DNA of 36,506 nt from an uncultured Lachnospiraceae bacterium (GCA_949743325.1 CATJTQ010000106.1:1-36506), one strand, 5' to 3'; numbered from the stretch's first letter, positions 8,742-17,873 are shown. Program-made: numbers and translations. Notes: a model not told the origin generated them from the sequence alone.

Positions 8742-9839
8742 TTAAACTGCAATATTGATTACAGAAACATAGTTTCCCATCAATTCCATTATTTCAATAA
8801 CTTCCAACGCTCTTTTATCAAGCTCTAAAGTCATTATTATAATTTCTGTATCTGATAATTTATCTGAAACATCCATCCTAAGCAGTGATGATAATGATAA
8901 ACCGCAGCTTAGTCTCGCACAAGCCATTCTCTGTAATATTTCTTTGTAATATTCAATATTTAGAACTTTCTGCAGTGGATATCTGATAAAATCATTTTGA
9001 GAATACATTTTACAGTTTGCAGCGAAACCAATTTCGTATCCGCTATTCATTGCCTTATCTAATAAATATGAACAATATGACAGCCCTATCTCTATATATT
9101 CACTATATTCTTTTACAGTGTAACCGGAAGGCAGTCCAAAATCAAGATATACCATCTGTCTTCTTCCGATCATATATTCATACTGATTTACACAGAGCTT
9201 ATTTCCCAGTCTTGCCGTGGCTTTAAAATTAATTCTGTTAAATGGATCTCCATACTTGTATTCTCTTACTCCTACAAACTCAAATGGATTTATAAAAAGC
9301 GGAAGCTTAGAGCTGTCCTGCATATGCTGTCTGCATTGTATTCTATTAACCGTTTCAACAGAAAGCTGTCGCGGATAAATATATATAACAGCTTCACTGT
9401 CTAACACAAACACTTTCTTAAAATATACAATTTCTGCTGTTTCCAGCAAGCATTTACCACGTCTTCTACAAAACACTTTATGCTTTCTCTTTATTGAAGT
9501 AAAAGGCATCAATGTGAATCTGCTTACAAACATTTGTCTGTCTGTAGCATCATTGTCTTCTGATAATCCATACATCCTAATTAAGTCATTTATATATGAC
9601 TGTACATCCACAAAAAATAAAGGGAAAAACAAATTATTTGTAATCTCTTCTACTAAAATTACATCATCTCCCTCAAACTCACCATCTGTATCAAAGTATC
9701 TATTGTATGATAACCTGCTTAAAGCGTAAACCTTAGCAAAAATATATAGTAAATATAAAACTATTATTGGCAGTATTTTAACTGCTATCCTAATTAAATA
9801 AGTGACTAAAATATATATTATTTCTATTGCATAGTCCAA
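8742..9839 (-). CDS. DUF58 domain protein
   Basis: A 365-residue protein with an N-terminal membrane segment (residues about 7-35). It carries the DUF58 hallmark VREYKYGDPFNRINFKATAR (191-210) followed by a vWA-like fold lacking an obvious complete MIDAS. The start is TTG at 9839 with GGGG 6 nt upstream. DUF58 proteins nearly always accompany a MoxR AAA ATPase and are thought to be its client or adaptor in envelope or secretion-related assembly. Here moxR is 106 nt upstream and a DUF4129-like gene is 77 nt downstream. The function remains undefined for the family. Confidence 0.88.
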   Translation of the reverse strand: MDYAIEIIYILVTYLIRIAVKILPIIVLYLLYIFAKVYALSRLSYNRYFDTDGEFEGDDVILVEEITNNLFFPLFFVDVQSYINDLIRMYGLSEDNDATDRQMFVSRFTLMPFTSIKRKHKVFCRRRGKCLLETAEIVYFKKVFVLDSEAVIYIYPRQLSVETVNRIQCRQHMQDSSKLPLFINPFEFVGVREYKYGDPFNRINFKATARLGNKLCVNQYEYMIGRRQMVYLDFGLPSGYTVKEYSEYIEIGLSYCSYLLDKAMNSGYEIGFAANCKMYSQNDFIRYPLQKVLNIEYYKEILQRMACARLSCGLSLSSLLRMDVSDKLSDTEIIIMTLELDKRALEVIEIMELMGNYVSVINIAV

Positions 9840-9945
9840 AAATATCCCCGCCTAATTTCCAAAACAAAAATATATTGACAAGATACGAAAACTAATTGTC
9901 ACTACTCTTCAAAAACTTTAAAAATAAAAACATACAGAATATGCA

Positions 9946-10902
9946 TCACAGTCTTTCATATTCTGTAGGTACAGGCATATTTGCCAGCAACTCTTCAAGT
10001 ATTTTTTCTGCTGCATTTTTATGCAGTCTTTCATTTGTCCTTAATATAAGCCTATGTGCAAATACTGGCAGCACTCCTGCTTTAATATCATCTGGTATTA
10101 CATAATCTCTGCCGCTAACAGCTGCCAAAGATTTTGCAAACTTTACAAGAGCAATGCTTCCTCTATGACTTATTCCCAGTAAAACTCCGTCAAGAGATCT
10201 TGTCTTTTCAGTTATAACCGCAACATATCTTAACAAATCCTCATGTACTTTAACTTGTTTTACAAAATCTGATGCCTCTTGCAACTCTGATTCATTAACT
10301 ACCGCTTTAACATTATCATAAACATTGTTCTCTACATGTCTTTTTAATATTTCTACTGATGAATCTATATCAGCATAACCTAAACTTAATTTTATTAGGA
10401 AACGGTCTATCTGGGCTTCAGGAAGCGGGAATACACCCTGTGTATCTAAAGGATTCTGAGTAGCTATGACAAAAAAAGGAGAATCCATAATATATGAAAC
10501 TCCATCAATCGTTACCTGACCTTCCTCCATACATTCCAGCAGACCTGATTGTGTTTTTGGAGTAGCTCTGTTTATTTCATCTGCCAATAAAATATTTGTA
10601 AAAACAGGACCTTTTATAAATTCAAATTGAGATTCTTTTACATTAAAATAATTCATACCTGTTATATCTGCAGGCATTAAATCAGGTGTAAACTGAATCC
10701 TGCGAAACTCCCCATGAACAGACTTAGCCAATGTCTTTGCCAGCATTGTTTTACCGCTTCCCGGAACATCTTCCAGCAATACATGTCCCTCTGCCAAAAG
10801 CGCTGTCACAACAAGCCTGATTTGTTCTTCCTTGCCAATTATAACTTTATTTATATTTTCTATAATATTGTCTGCAATTATTTTTACTTGTGAACCACGC
10901 AT
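9946..10902 (-). CDS. MoxR-family AAA+ ATPase
   Basis: A 318-residue AAA_3 ATPase thought to act as a chaperone or remodeller for a DUF58/vWA partner. Seen motifs are Walker A DVPGSGKT (45-52), Walker B LLADEIN (105-111), sensor 1 ATQNP (147-151), an arginine finger in AQIDRFLI (Arg167) and a C-terminal lid (GISHRGSIALVKFAKSLAA, RDYVIPDDIKAGVLPVFAHRL). The length is normal. Its start overlaps the end of the upstream YgjP-like gene by 19 nt, so the two are likely coupled. The MoxR-DUF58 order is the standard one. Confidence 0.93.
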   Translation of the reverse strand: MRGSQVKIIADNIIENINKVIIGKEEQIRLVVTALLAEGHVLLEDVPGSGKTMLAKTLAKSVHGEFRRIQFTPDLMPADITGMNYFNVKESQFEFIKGPVFTNILLADEINRATPKTQSGLLECMEEGQVTIDGVSYIMDSPFFVIATQNPLDTQGVFPLPEAQIDRFLIKLSLGYADIDSSVEILKRHVENNVYDNVKAVVNESELQEASDFVKQVKVHEDLLRYVAVITEKTRSLDGVLLGISHRGSIALVKFAKSLAAVSGRDYVIPDDIKAGVLPVFAHRLILRTNERLHKNAAEKILEELLANMPVPTEYERL

Positions 10903-11441
10903 AATTTAATACCTTCTTCTCTTAACCATCTCTTTGCTCTCTTATAATCAGGTTTTACGTCCTCAACTATTTTCCAAAAATTTAATGAATGATTCATTTC
11001 CTTTCTGTGAGCAAGCTCATGAACAACAACATACTCCAATACATCCCGAGGAGCGAGCATTAACAGACAATTAAAATTTAAATTACCTCTGCTGCTGCAG
11101 CTGCCCCATCTTGTCTTTTGATGCCTTATTGTAATCCTTCCATAATCAACGCCCATTATACGAGCATATCGTTCAACAATAAGAGGAAATACCTTTTTTG
11201 CATTATATTTAAGCTCAGCTAAATCCTGCTCTGTAACATTTACTAAATTATCTTTTGTCTCTGAACGCTGCTGAATATTAATCATATGCTTCTGTATCCA
11301 CTCTTGCTTATCTATAATAAATTTATTAACATCAGCATTTGACAGCTTCTTAGGCGCTCTTACAATCAGCCTGCCGGGTTCAGTAATTTCTAACGCCAAT
11401 GACTTTCTATTTGAGCGTATAATTGTTATATCATATTTCAT
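10884..11441 (-). CDS. YgjP-like (DUF45/M48-type) zinc metallopeptidase
   Basis: I place the start at the ATG at 11441 (MKYDITIIRSNRKSL), where the family usually begins. A longer reading from 11489 would add 16 residues, and neither start has an ideal ribosome site. With the 185-residue form, the zinc site HELAH is at 141-145 with third ligand His151 (MNHSLNFW). The conserved block TRWGSCSSRGNLNFNC is at 110-125. YgjP-like proteins are predicted metal-dependent peptidases of unknown substrate, related to SprT/WLM-type enzymes. It overlaps the moxR start and is the first gene of the eight-gene co-directional run. Confidence 0.85.
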   Translation of the reverse strand: MKYDITIIRSNRKSLALEITEPGRLIVRAPKKLSNADVNKFIIDKQEWIQKHMINIQQRSETKDNLVNVTEQDLAELKYNAKKVFPLIVERYARIMGVDYGRITIRHQKTRWGSCSSRGNLNFNCLLMLAPRDVLEYVVVHELAHRKEMNHSLNFWKIVEDVKPDYKRAKRWLREEGIKLCVVHK

Positions 11442-11622
11442 AAAAACACAGCTTTCTAATTTTTTCTCCCTAATTATTAATTTTAACATAAAACTTTATC
11501 TTTTACAATTTACACTTTTTTTAATTTATAGCAAAATAGTTTATCATTTATTATTCTTTCCCATATTATATATTCTCTTTATTAATTGATAACAGATAAG
11601 GATAAATTTTTTTAATAAAAAT

Positions 11623-11659
11623 CGGCAAATAATATGAAAATGTCTCATATTATCTACCG
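11623..11659 (-). terminator. Intrinsic terminator of the fatty-acid operon
   Basis: On the minus strand a stem built from CGGTAGATAATATGA and its partner TCATATTATTTGCCG (imperfect, 9 central pairs perfect) is followed by ATTTTTATT. It lies about 40 nt after the accA stop codon and closes the acpP-to-accA run. Confidence 0.7.
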
Positions 11660-11698
11660 AATTAATTTTTACATAATAATTGTTTTACAATCTACATC

Positions 11699-12550
11699 TT
11701 AAAATCTCCTAAACCTTTCATACCTTTCCTCTGCAGCCTGTTTAGGAGTAATCTTCTCATATCGTTTAAGAAAATTAATTATCTCTTGTTTTAACACAAA
11801 ATTTAAACTTTCCATATCTTTTACATCAGCGGGTTTCGGCTCATCAATTACTTTGTCCACTATCTGAAGTTTCTCAAGTTCTTTTGATGTACATTTCATC
11901 ATCTCTGCTGCCTGTGCAGTACGATCGCCATCCTTCCATAATATAGAGGCAAAGCCTTCTGGAGAAAGTACTGAATACATTGAGTTTTCCAGCATCCACA
12001 CTTCATTGGCAACTGCCATAGCCAATGCTCCTCCGCTGCCTCCCTCACCTATCACAATAGACAAAACAGGCGTTTCAAGAGAAGACATCTCATATAGGTT
12101 GTTGGCTATAGCCTGTCCTTGACCTCTCTCTTCTGCCTCCATTCCACAAAACGCACCCGGTGTATCTACAAAACAAATTATCGGACGATGGAACTTCTCT
12201 GCCTGTTTCATAAGACGTATTGCCTTTCTGTACCCTTCTGGTGAAGGCATACCAAAGTTCCTCTTTATATTCTGTTTAATTGACCTGCCTTTCTGTTGAC
12301 CAATAACAGTGACATATTTACCATCAATTGACGCTATTCCTCCAACAATTGCACCGTCGTCTCCAAACGCTCTGTCGCCATGTAGCTCCATAAATTCATC
12401 AAAAATACCATTAATATAATCAAGCGCATACGGACGTTCTTTATCTCTTGCAAGGAGAACCCTATCCCATGGCGTAAGTTCATCCCTGTCCACAAATTCT
12501 ACATTAAACAATTCATCTGCAACAGATTCTTTTTGTGATTTTCCTGCCAT
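11699..12550 (-). CDS. accA: Acetyl-CoA carboxylase carboxyltransferase subunit alpha
   Basis: The alpha half of the carboxyltransferase that moves CO2 from carboxybiotin to acetyl-CoA to make malonyl-CoA. The 283-residue protein shows the typical [14 protein letters not shown] start region, [13 protein letters not shown], the carboxybiotin/CoA region VTVIGQQKG, the [15 protein letters not shown] block, DTPGAFCG, and the [10 protein letters not shown] motif followed by [14 protein letters not shown]. Its length is that of the shorter Gram-positive AccA. It begins 2 nt after the accD stop, consistent with translational coupling and an alpha2beta2 complex, and is the last gene of the operon. 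Confidence 0.96.
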   Translation of the reverse strand: MAGKSQKESVADELFNVEFVDRDELTPWDRVLLARDKERPYALDYINGIFDEFMELHGDRAFGDDGAIVGGIASIDGKYVTVIGQQKGRSIKQNIKRNFGMPSPEGYRKAIRLMKQAEKFHRPIICFVDTPGAFCGMEAEERGQGQAIANNLYEMSSLETPVLSIVIGEGGSGGALAMAVANEVWMLENSMYSVLSPEGFASILWKDGDRTAQAAEMMKCTSKELEKLQIVDKVIDEPKPADVKDMESLNFVLKQEIINFLKRYEKITPKQAAEERYERFRRF

Positions 12551-12552
12551 AG

Positions 12553-13449
12553 CTACTCATCTCCTTTTTTATTATACCCCGCAGACGCAAGTAAATAAGC
12601 CAAACTTTTTCTAATACCCTTCCTCTTAACAATACGATCCACAAATCCATGTTTTACAAGAAATTCTGCCCTTTGAAATCCCTCTGGCAATTTCTGTTTT
12701 ATTGTTTGCTCTATTACCCTTGGACCGGCAAAACCAATAAGCGCTTCCGGTTCAGCAAGTATCACATCACCCAACATTGCAAAACTTGCTGTCACTCCGC
12801 CTGTTGTTGGATCTGTTAAAAAAGAAATATATAAGAGACCTGCCTCACTGTGTCTTTTTACTGCCTGACTCGTCTTAGCCATCTGCATTAGTGAAATAGT
12901 TCCCTCCTGCATACGTGCACCGCCTGAACAGCAAAATAATATTACCGGAAGATTTTTATCTGTAGCTTTCTCAAAAAGTCTTGTTATCTTCTCTCCAACA
13001 ACACTTCCCATACTTCCCATAAGAAAATCTGATGACATAACGCCAATGCACGTCTCATAACCTCTTATTGTACATTTTCCTGTAATTACAGCCTCATCCA
13101 AGTCCGTTACAGACTGAACTTTCTCCAGTTTCTTATAATACCCCGGAAAGCACAGCGGATCCTCTGTTAAAAGATTAGTATCCCACTCTTCAAAACTTCC
13201 TTTATCAACTACCATACTAATTCTTGCTCTTGCCATAAGTTTAAAATAATAACCGCATACAGGACAAATATGGCTGTTATCAACAACATCTTCAACAAAC
13301 ACTATCTCATTGCAGTTAGGGCACTTCTTAAACAGACCGTCCGGTATATGAATCTTATCAGAGTTTTTATCTTTTGCAGGCTTGCTTGTCCGAACTCTCT
13401 TAATACCTTTTGAAGCAGTTTGCGTCTTCTTAAAATTTTCTTTTAACAT
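12553..13449 (-). CDS. accD: Acetyl-CoA carboxylase carboxyltransferase subunit beta
   Basis: The beta half of the carboxyltransferase. It has the N-terminal zinc ribbon with Cys43, Cys46, Cys62 and Cys65 (CPNC and CPVC), followed by the crotonase-type core including [20 protein letters not shown] and [16 protein letters not shown], and the C-terminal [20 protein letters not shown] block. At 298 residues it is of usual size. A basic, lysine-rich N-terminal extension of about 35 residues precedes the zinc ribbon. It sits between accC and accA with 17-nt and 2-nt gaps. Confidence 0.96.
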   Translation of the reverse strand: MLKENFKKTQTASKGIKRVRTSKPAKDKNSDKIHIPDGLFKKCPNCNEIVFVEDVVDNSHICPVCGYYFKLMARARISMVVDKGSFEEWDTNLLTEDPLCFPGYYKKLEKVQSVTDLDEAVITGKCTIRGYETCIGVMSSDFLMGSMGSVVGEKITRLFEKATDKNLPVILFCCSGGARMQEGTISLMQMAKTSQAVKRHSEAGLLYISFLTDPTTGGVTASFAMLGDVILAEPEALIGFAGPRVIEQTIKQKLPEGFQRAEFLVKHGFVDRIVKRKGIRKSLAYLLASAGYNKKGDE

Positions 13450-13466
13450 TTTAAGCCTCCTCTAAA

Positions 13467-14819
13467 TCATCGGCACATCTTTTCCAGCATCTTATTTATT
13501 TTTTCAACATCACTCTTTATAAAAGCTTCATTACATACAAGTTCATAAAGGAAATCTATGTTTGTCTCTAATCCGTCTCCAGTAATAACGACCTCACCTA
13601 ATGCGCTCCGCATTTTGTCAATAGCTTCTTTTCTATCTCTGCCATGTACAATAACTTTTGCTATCATGGCATCATAAAACGAAGGAATTTTATATCCTGT
13701 AAATAATGCTGAATCAATACGAATTCCATTTCCTCCCGGAAAATGCAAATCCGTAACTTTTCCCGGACGAGGAAGAAAACCGTTCTCTGGACTTTCAGCA
13801 TTGATCCTAAATTCAATTGCATGACCTCTCATCTTAATTCCAGATTGTTTAATTGATAACTTCTGCCCATCTGCAATTCTAATCATTTCTTTTATTAAGT
13901 CTACACCAGTAACCATTTCAGTAACAGGATGTTCAACTTGGATTCTGGTGTTCATTTCCATAAAATAAAAAGTATTGGAGCTGTCTAACAAAAATTCAAT
14001 AGTACCAGCACTGTAGTAGTTAGCAGCTCTAGCAGCTTTAACTGCGGCTTTACCCATCTCTTTTCTCAACTCGTCATCTAAAACTACCGACGGAGACTCT
14101 TCAATCATCTTCTGATGTCTTCTCTGAATTGTACAGTCTCTTTCACCTAAATGAACAATATTTCCATGTTTATCTGCAAGTACCTGAAATTCAATATGTC
14201 TTGCACTTCCAATATATTTTTCAATATACATAGAGTCATCACCAAAAGCATTTTTTGACTCTCGCTTTGCAGTTTCAAATTTCTCTATAAAATCTTCACT
14301 TTGTTCAACAAGTCGCATACCCTTTCCGCCGCCGCCTGATACAGCTTTAATTATCACAGGATAACCTATACTGTCTGCAAATGCTTTTCCTTCTGAAGCA
14401 TCTATAACGGGCTCCTCAGTTCCAGGAATTACAGGAACGCCTGCTTTTACCATTGTATTGCGTGCTTTGGATTTATTGCCCATATTCTCCATACTCTCAG
14501 TAGATGGACCTATAAATGTTATTCCGCATCTTTCACAAAGAGCGGCAAATCTACTATTTTCAGATAAAAAACCAAACCCTGGGTGTATCGCATCTGCTCC
14601 CGTAGCTACAGCAGTCGCGAGTATACGCTCCATATTAAGATAACTGTCCTTTGACGAATATGGACCAATACAGATTGCTTCATCTGCAAGCTGTGCATGA
14701 AGAGCATCCTTATCAGCTTCTGAACAGATTGCGACTGTATTTATACCCATCTCACGGCATGACCTGATAATACGGACTGCTATCTCCCCGCGGTTAGCAA
14801 CAAGAATCTTCTCAAACAT
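13467..14819 (-). CDS. accC: Acetyl-CoA carboxylase biotin carboxylase subunit
   Basis: The ATP-grasp enzyme that carboxylates biotin on AccB using ATP and bicarbonate. The 450-residue protein has the N-terminal EKILVANRGEIAVRIIR motif, the glycine-rich ATP loop SGGGGKGM (161-168), GERDCTIQRRHQK (225-237), the catalytic EMNTRIQVEHPVTE (288-301) and the C-terminal DAMIAKVIVHGRDR region. It is of full length with no anomaly. It lies 9 nt from fabZ and 17 nt from accD in the operon. Confidence 0.97.
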   Translation of the reverse strand: MFEKILVANRGEIAVRIIRSCREMGINTVAICSEADKDALHAQLADEAICIGPYSSKDSYLNMERILATAVATGADAIHPGFGFLSENSRFAALCERCGITFIGPSTESMENMGNKSKARNTMVKAGVPVIPGTEEPVIDASEGKAFADSIGYPVIIKAVSGGGGKGMRLVEQSEDFIEKFETAKRESKNAFGDDSMYIEKYIGSARHIEFQVLADKHGNIVHLGERDCTIQRRHQKMIEESPSVVLDDELRKEMGKAAVKAARAANYYSAGTIEFLLDSSNTFYFMEMNTRIQVEHPVTEMVTGVDLIKEMIRIADGQKLSIKQSGIKMRGHAIEFRINAESPENGFLPRPGKVTDLHFPGGNGIRIDSALFTGYKIPSFYDAMIAKVIVHGRDRKEAIDKMRSALGEVVITGDGLETNIDFLYELVCNEAFIKSDVEKINKMLEKMCR

Positions 14820-14828
14820 GGCTCCTCC

Positions 14829-15251
14829 TTACTGCACGGCGAATGTTAATTCTGCCTGCGCGCATACCTTTCCATCCTTATATGCCTTAGCGTCACCGAC
14901 ACCGATAGGTCCTTTTATTTTTGTCATCTCTACTTCCAATGTGAGAACGTCTCCCGGAACAACTTTTTGTTTAAATTTTGCTTTATTTATCCCACCAAAA
15001 AATGCTATCTTTCCCTTGTTTTTCTCATCAGCCAATATCGCTACTGCACCGACCTGTGCCAAAGCCTCTATTATAAGAACTCCTGGCATAACTGCCTCCT
15101 CAGGAAAATGGCCAGCAAAAAACGGTTCATTATATGTAACACATTTTGTTCCTACCGCTCTTTTTCCAACCTCAAGTTCATCTATTCTGTCTACCAGCAA
15201 AAACGGATGACGATGAGGCAAAATTTCTTTAATTTGTTCTATATTCAACAT
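14829..15251 (-). CDS. fabZ: 3-hydroxyacyl-ACP dehydratase FabZ
   Basis: Removes water from 3-hydroxyacyl-ACP in the elongation cycle. The 140-residue hot-dog protein has the start pattern [17 protein letters not shown], catalytic His48 in [12 protein letters not shown] and Glu62 in [10 protein letters not shown]. Its length matches the family. Since the operon carries only one dehydratase and no FabA/FabM, any unsaturated fatty-acid branch must be encoded elsewhere. It lies between accB and accC with gaps of 13 and 9 nt. Confidence 0.96.
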   Translation of the reverse strand: MLNIEQIKEILPHRHPFLLVDRIDELEVGKRAVGTKCVTYNEPFFAGHFPEEAVMPGVLIIEALAQVGAVAILADEKNKGKIAFFGGINKAKFKQKVVPGDVLTLEVEMTKIKGPIGVGDAKAYKDGKVCAQAELTFAVQ

Positions 15252-15264
15252 TTTTTACTCTCTC

Positions 15265-15753
15265 CTAAAATTTAATCTTCATTAGCACCTGTCCATATTC
15301 TACCAGTTCACCGTTATCAACAAGTATCTCTTCTACTACGCCGTCCGCTCCTGCTGTTATCTCATTCATAAGTTTCATTGCCTCTATAATAGCGACAATA
15401 CTATCTTTCTTTACTTTATCACCAACTTTTACTAATGGCTCACCGCCCTCTTCCTTAGACGCATAAAATGTGCCGACTATAGGCGACTTAACTGTATAAA
15501 TATCATCTGCATCCTGTGAAAATGCTGTGTCACCCGTTTCCTGCTTATTCTCTATTGTATTGCTTACAGCAATAGCAGGAACTGAAGTTGATACAGTTTC
15601 TATAATTTTCTGCTTGTTTTTCTTTAAATCAATTTTAACTCTATCCGTTGTTAATCTAAACTCATCCAGCTTAGAATTAGATACTTTATCTATCAACTGT
15701 AAAATTTCATCAAAAGAAAATCCGCCGTTATTTTCTGAATTTATATCTCCCAT
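15265..15753 (-). CDS. accB: Biotin carboxyl carrier protein of acetyl-CoA carboxylase
   Basis: Carries biotin between AccC and AccA/AccD. The 162-residue protein has an N-terminal charged helix region, a flexible linker (about residues 50-85), and the biotinyl domain KSPIVGTFYASKEEGGEPLV to the end. The biotinylated Lys127 is in the canonical EAMKLMNEI. The TFYASKEE insertion resembles the thumb of classical BCCPs. It lies 24 nt after fabG; in many related clusters a fabF gene stands at exactly this junction, and here none is present. Confidence 0.96.
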   Translation of the reverse strand: MGDINSENNGGFSFDEILQLIDKVSNSKLDEFRLTTDRVKIDLKKNKQKIIETVSTSVPAIAVSNTIENKQETGDTAFSQDADDIYTVKSPIVGTFYASKEEGGEPLVKVGDKVKKDSIVAIIEAMKLMNEITAGADGVVEEILVDNGELVEYGQVLMKIKF

Positions 15754-15777
15754 TATCCGTCATTCCTTTCCATTTTA

Positions 15778-16533
15778 CTACATGCCCATTCCACCATCAA
15801 CACCGATAACTTGTCCTGTAATATAATCGGCAGATGAGGAAGCTAAAAATGCAGCGGTCTGTGCAATATCGTCTACAGTACCCATTTTACCCATTGGTAT
15901 ACTCTGTCTTATAGCCGACTTAACATCTTCTGAGAGCACTTCTGTCATATCTGTCTCAATAAAACCTGGAGCAATAGCATTTACACAAATCCCCTTTACT
16001 CCAACCTCTTTTGCCATTGATTTTGTCATTCCAATAATTCCTGCTTTCGATGCTGAATAATTAACTTGCCCCGCATTCCCATGAACTCCGACTACAGAAG
16101 ATATATTTATAATTTTACCATATTTTTGCTTTAACATACTTCTTGTAACATGTTTCATACAATTAAAACAACCCTTTAAGTTTACGTCTATAACCCTATC
16201 AAAATCATCTTCACCCATACGAAGCATTAAGTTATCTTTTGTAATACCAGCATTATTTACAAGAATATCAAGTTTTCCAAAATCCTTAATAACATTGTCA
16301 ATCATTTCTTTTACAGCGTTAAAGTCGGCTACGTTACATTTATATATTACTGCTTTTCCTCCCGCTGCATTAATTTTATCTGCAAGTTCTCTTGCAGCGT
16401 CCTCAGAACCTGAATAATTAATTGCAACTGCTGCTCCATACTGTGCAAAAGTCTCTGTTATTTTTCCTCCGATACCTTTTGCACCACCTGTAATAAGTGC
16501 AGTCTTTCCTTCCAAAAAAGTATTATTCAACAC
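15778..16533 (-). CDS. fabG: 3-oxoacyl-ACP reductase FabG
   Basis: The NADPH-dependent short-chain dehydrogenase that reduces 3-oxoacyl-ACP. The 251-residue protein has the nucleotide motif TGGAKGIG (15-22), NNAG (93-96), the catalytic triad Ser146, Tyr159 and Lys163 (NYSASKAG), and the C-terminal GQVIGVDGGMGM. It begins 2 nt after the fabD stop. The length and motifs are ordinary for FabG. Confidence 0.96.
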   Translation of the reverse strand: MLNNTFLEGKTALITGGAKGIGGKITETFAQYGAAVAINYSGSEDAARELADKINAAGGKAVIYKCNVADFNAVKEMIDNVIKDFGKLDILVNNAGITKDNLMLRMGEDDFDRVIDVNLKGCFNCMKHVTRSMLKQKYGKIINISSVVGVHGNAGQVNYSASKAGIIGMTKSMAKEVGVKGICVNAIAPGFIETDMTEVLSEDVKSAIRQSIPMGKMGTVDDIAQTAAFLASSSADYITGQVIGVDGGMGM

Positions 16534-16535
16534 AA

Positions 16536-17453
16536 TTACACCTCCGATAATTTACTTAAATCTTGCGGATTTTCAATATTTATTACTTTAACATCCTTAT
16601 TAATTTTTTTTACAAAAGACGATAAAGTCTTACCTGGACCAATCTCTATAAATGTGTCCACACCTTCTTCAATCATTTTCTCAACACTCTGCATAAATTT
16701 AACCGGAGAAGAAATTTGTTCTGTCAGCAGCGAGGCTATATTTAAGTCATCCTCTACATATGATGCATTTACATTTGCCACATATGGAATTTCTGGTTTC
16801 TTTATAACAACAGTATCTAATACCTCTTTAAGCTCCTCACCAGCGCTGCAAAGCATCTGTGAGTGAAACGGTCCGCTTACCTTCAGCGGTATCACTCTTC
16901 TTGCGCCAGCCTCTTTAAGCTCTTCTGAGGCCTTTTCTACCGCTTCTTTTTCACCGGTAATAACTATCTGTCCCGGACAATTATAATTGGCTACAGACAC
17001 AATTCCTTCAACACCAGCACAAATCTCATCTATCTTATCTGCATCCATTCCAATAACTGCGCTCATACTTCCTTTTCCGTCAGGAACTGCTTCCTGCATC
17101 AATATACCCCTTTTCCTTAGAAGTCTAACCGCATCCTCATAACTTAAAACCTGACTTTCATATAACGCAACATATTCTCCAAGGCTAAGACCAGCACATA
17201 CATCCGGTTTTACATCTGTCTTATTAATCTGTGCAAGAATCGCTGCACACACTGTCAATATAGCCACTTGAGTATATTCTGTCTGATTTATATCATCATT
17301 CTCTTCAAAACAAAGTTTACTCATATCAAATCCGAGTATATCCGAAGCCTTATCAAAAAACTCTCTGCTATCCTCATATTGTTCATAAAATTGCTTTCCC
17401 ATGCCAACATACTGTGCACCCTGACCAGGAAATATAAATGCTTTCTTGCTCAT
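16536..17453 (-). CDS. fabD: Malonyl-CoA:ACP transacylase FabD
   Basis: Transfers malonyl groups from CoA to ACP. I start at the ATG at 17453 (MSKKAFIFPGQGAQ), which has AAGGAGGAG 6 nt upstream; a longer frame to 17507 adds 18 residues that do not fit the family. In the 305-residue form the nucleophile is Ser90 (GLSLGE), His197 is in GPFHS, and the N-terminal FPGQGAQ is canonical. It is preceded by a 154-nt spacer with several hairpins rather than by the enoyl reductase gene often found here. Confidence 0.95.
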   Translation of the reverse strand: MSKKAFIFPGQGAQYVGMGKQFYEQYEDSREFFDKASDILGFDMSKLCFEENDDINQTEYTQVAILTVCAAILAQINKTDVKPDVCAGLSLGEYVALYESQVLSYEDAVRLLRKRGILMQEAVPDGKGSMSAVIGMDADKIDEICAGVEGIVSVANYNCPGQIVITGEKEAVEKASEELKEAGARRVIPLKVSGPFHSQMLCSAGEELKEVLDTVVIKKPEIPYVANVNASYVEDDLNIASLLTEQISSPVKFMQSVEKMIEEGVDTFIEIGPGKTLSSFVKKINKDVKVINIENPQDLSKLSEV

Positions 17454-17607
17454 GCTTTCTCCTCCTTGTACTGCAAGGTACAGGATACCGAAAAGGTATT
17501 CCTCCACATTGAAAATCGGAGTACATAACTACACCGCACATACTGCAGAAGTACTGCCGCAGGCAACAATTATGACTCCGATTACATTATTTAATATTTT
17601 TTTTAGT
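17454..17607 (-). promoter_or_regulatory. Structured spacer between acpP and fabD
   Basis: This 154-nt spacer can fold, as minus-strand RNA, into a series of hairpins. The largest pairs 17570-17582 (ATCGGAGTCATAA in sense) with 17515-17528 across an inner GCAG/CTGC hairpin. A second pairs GGAATACC with GGTATCC (about 17484-17503). A third pairs TGTAC with GTACA (about 17467-17482) and ends right at the fabD Shine-Dalgarno AAGGAGGAG. No T-run follows the hairpins, so this looks more like an mRNA processing or translational control element than a terminator. The function is inferred only from the folding potential. Confidence 0.45.
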
Positions 17608-17841
17608 TTAATCTTCAACCCCGTGTGCTGCCAAATAATCAGCCACATCTTGAACAGTCAATAAATCATTCAAATCTTCGCTTGGAATTTCAAGCCCAAA
17701 CTCCTCTTCAAATGCCATAACTAATTCAAATAAATCTAATGAGTCTACTCCAAGATCCTCCTTAAAGGATGTATCAGCTGTAATATCCTTATCCTCAAAT
17801 CCTAAATTTTCTTTTGTCAATTCAATAATCTTTTCAATCAT
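17608..17841 (-). CDS. acpP: Acyl carrier protein
   Basis: The 77-residue carrier of growing acyl chains. The phosphopantetheine attachment site is Ser34 in GVDSLDLFELVMAFEEEF, followed by the acidic helix II typical for docking FAS enzymes. The length is normal. It is the first gene of the operon, directly downstream of a good promoter and a 16-bp palindrome. The SD (GGAG) is 14 nt from the ATG, slightly long. A short frame (ATG at 17861, seven codons) ends in an ATGA overlap with the acpP start, which may be chance. Confidence 0.96.
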   Translation of the reverse strand: MIEKIIELTKENLGFEDKDITADTSFKEDLGVDSLDLFELVMAFEEEFGLEIPSEDLNDLLTVQDVADYLAAHGVED

Positions 17842-17857
17842 GTTCTGTTATTCATCT

Positions 17858-17873
17858 CCATTTTATAAAATGG
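17858..17873. promoter_or_regulatory. Perfect 16-bp palindrome in acpP leader, candidate operator
   Basis: CCATTTTATAAAATGG is a perfect palindrome in the 5' leader of acpP, about 30 nt downstream of the likely transcription start. Position and symmetry suit a lipid-responsive repressor (FapR- or FabT-like role), but the sequence does not match either consensus closely and it partly overlaps the SD. Confidence 0.4.

Noticed and set aside
14818-15210. 130-residue plus-strand ORF
   Set aside because: It lies wholly opposite fabZ, which has all family motifs; composition is that of an antisense shadow.
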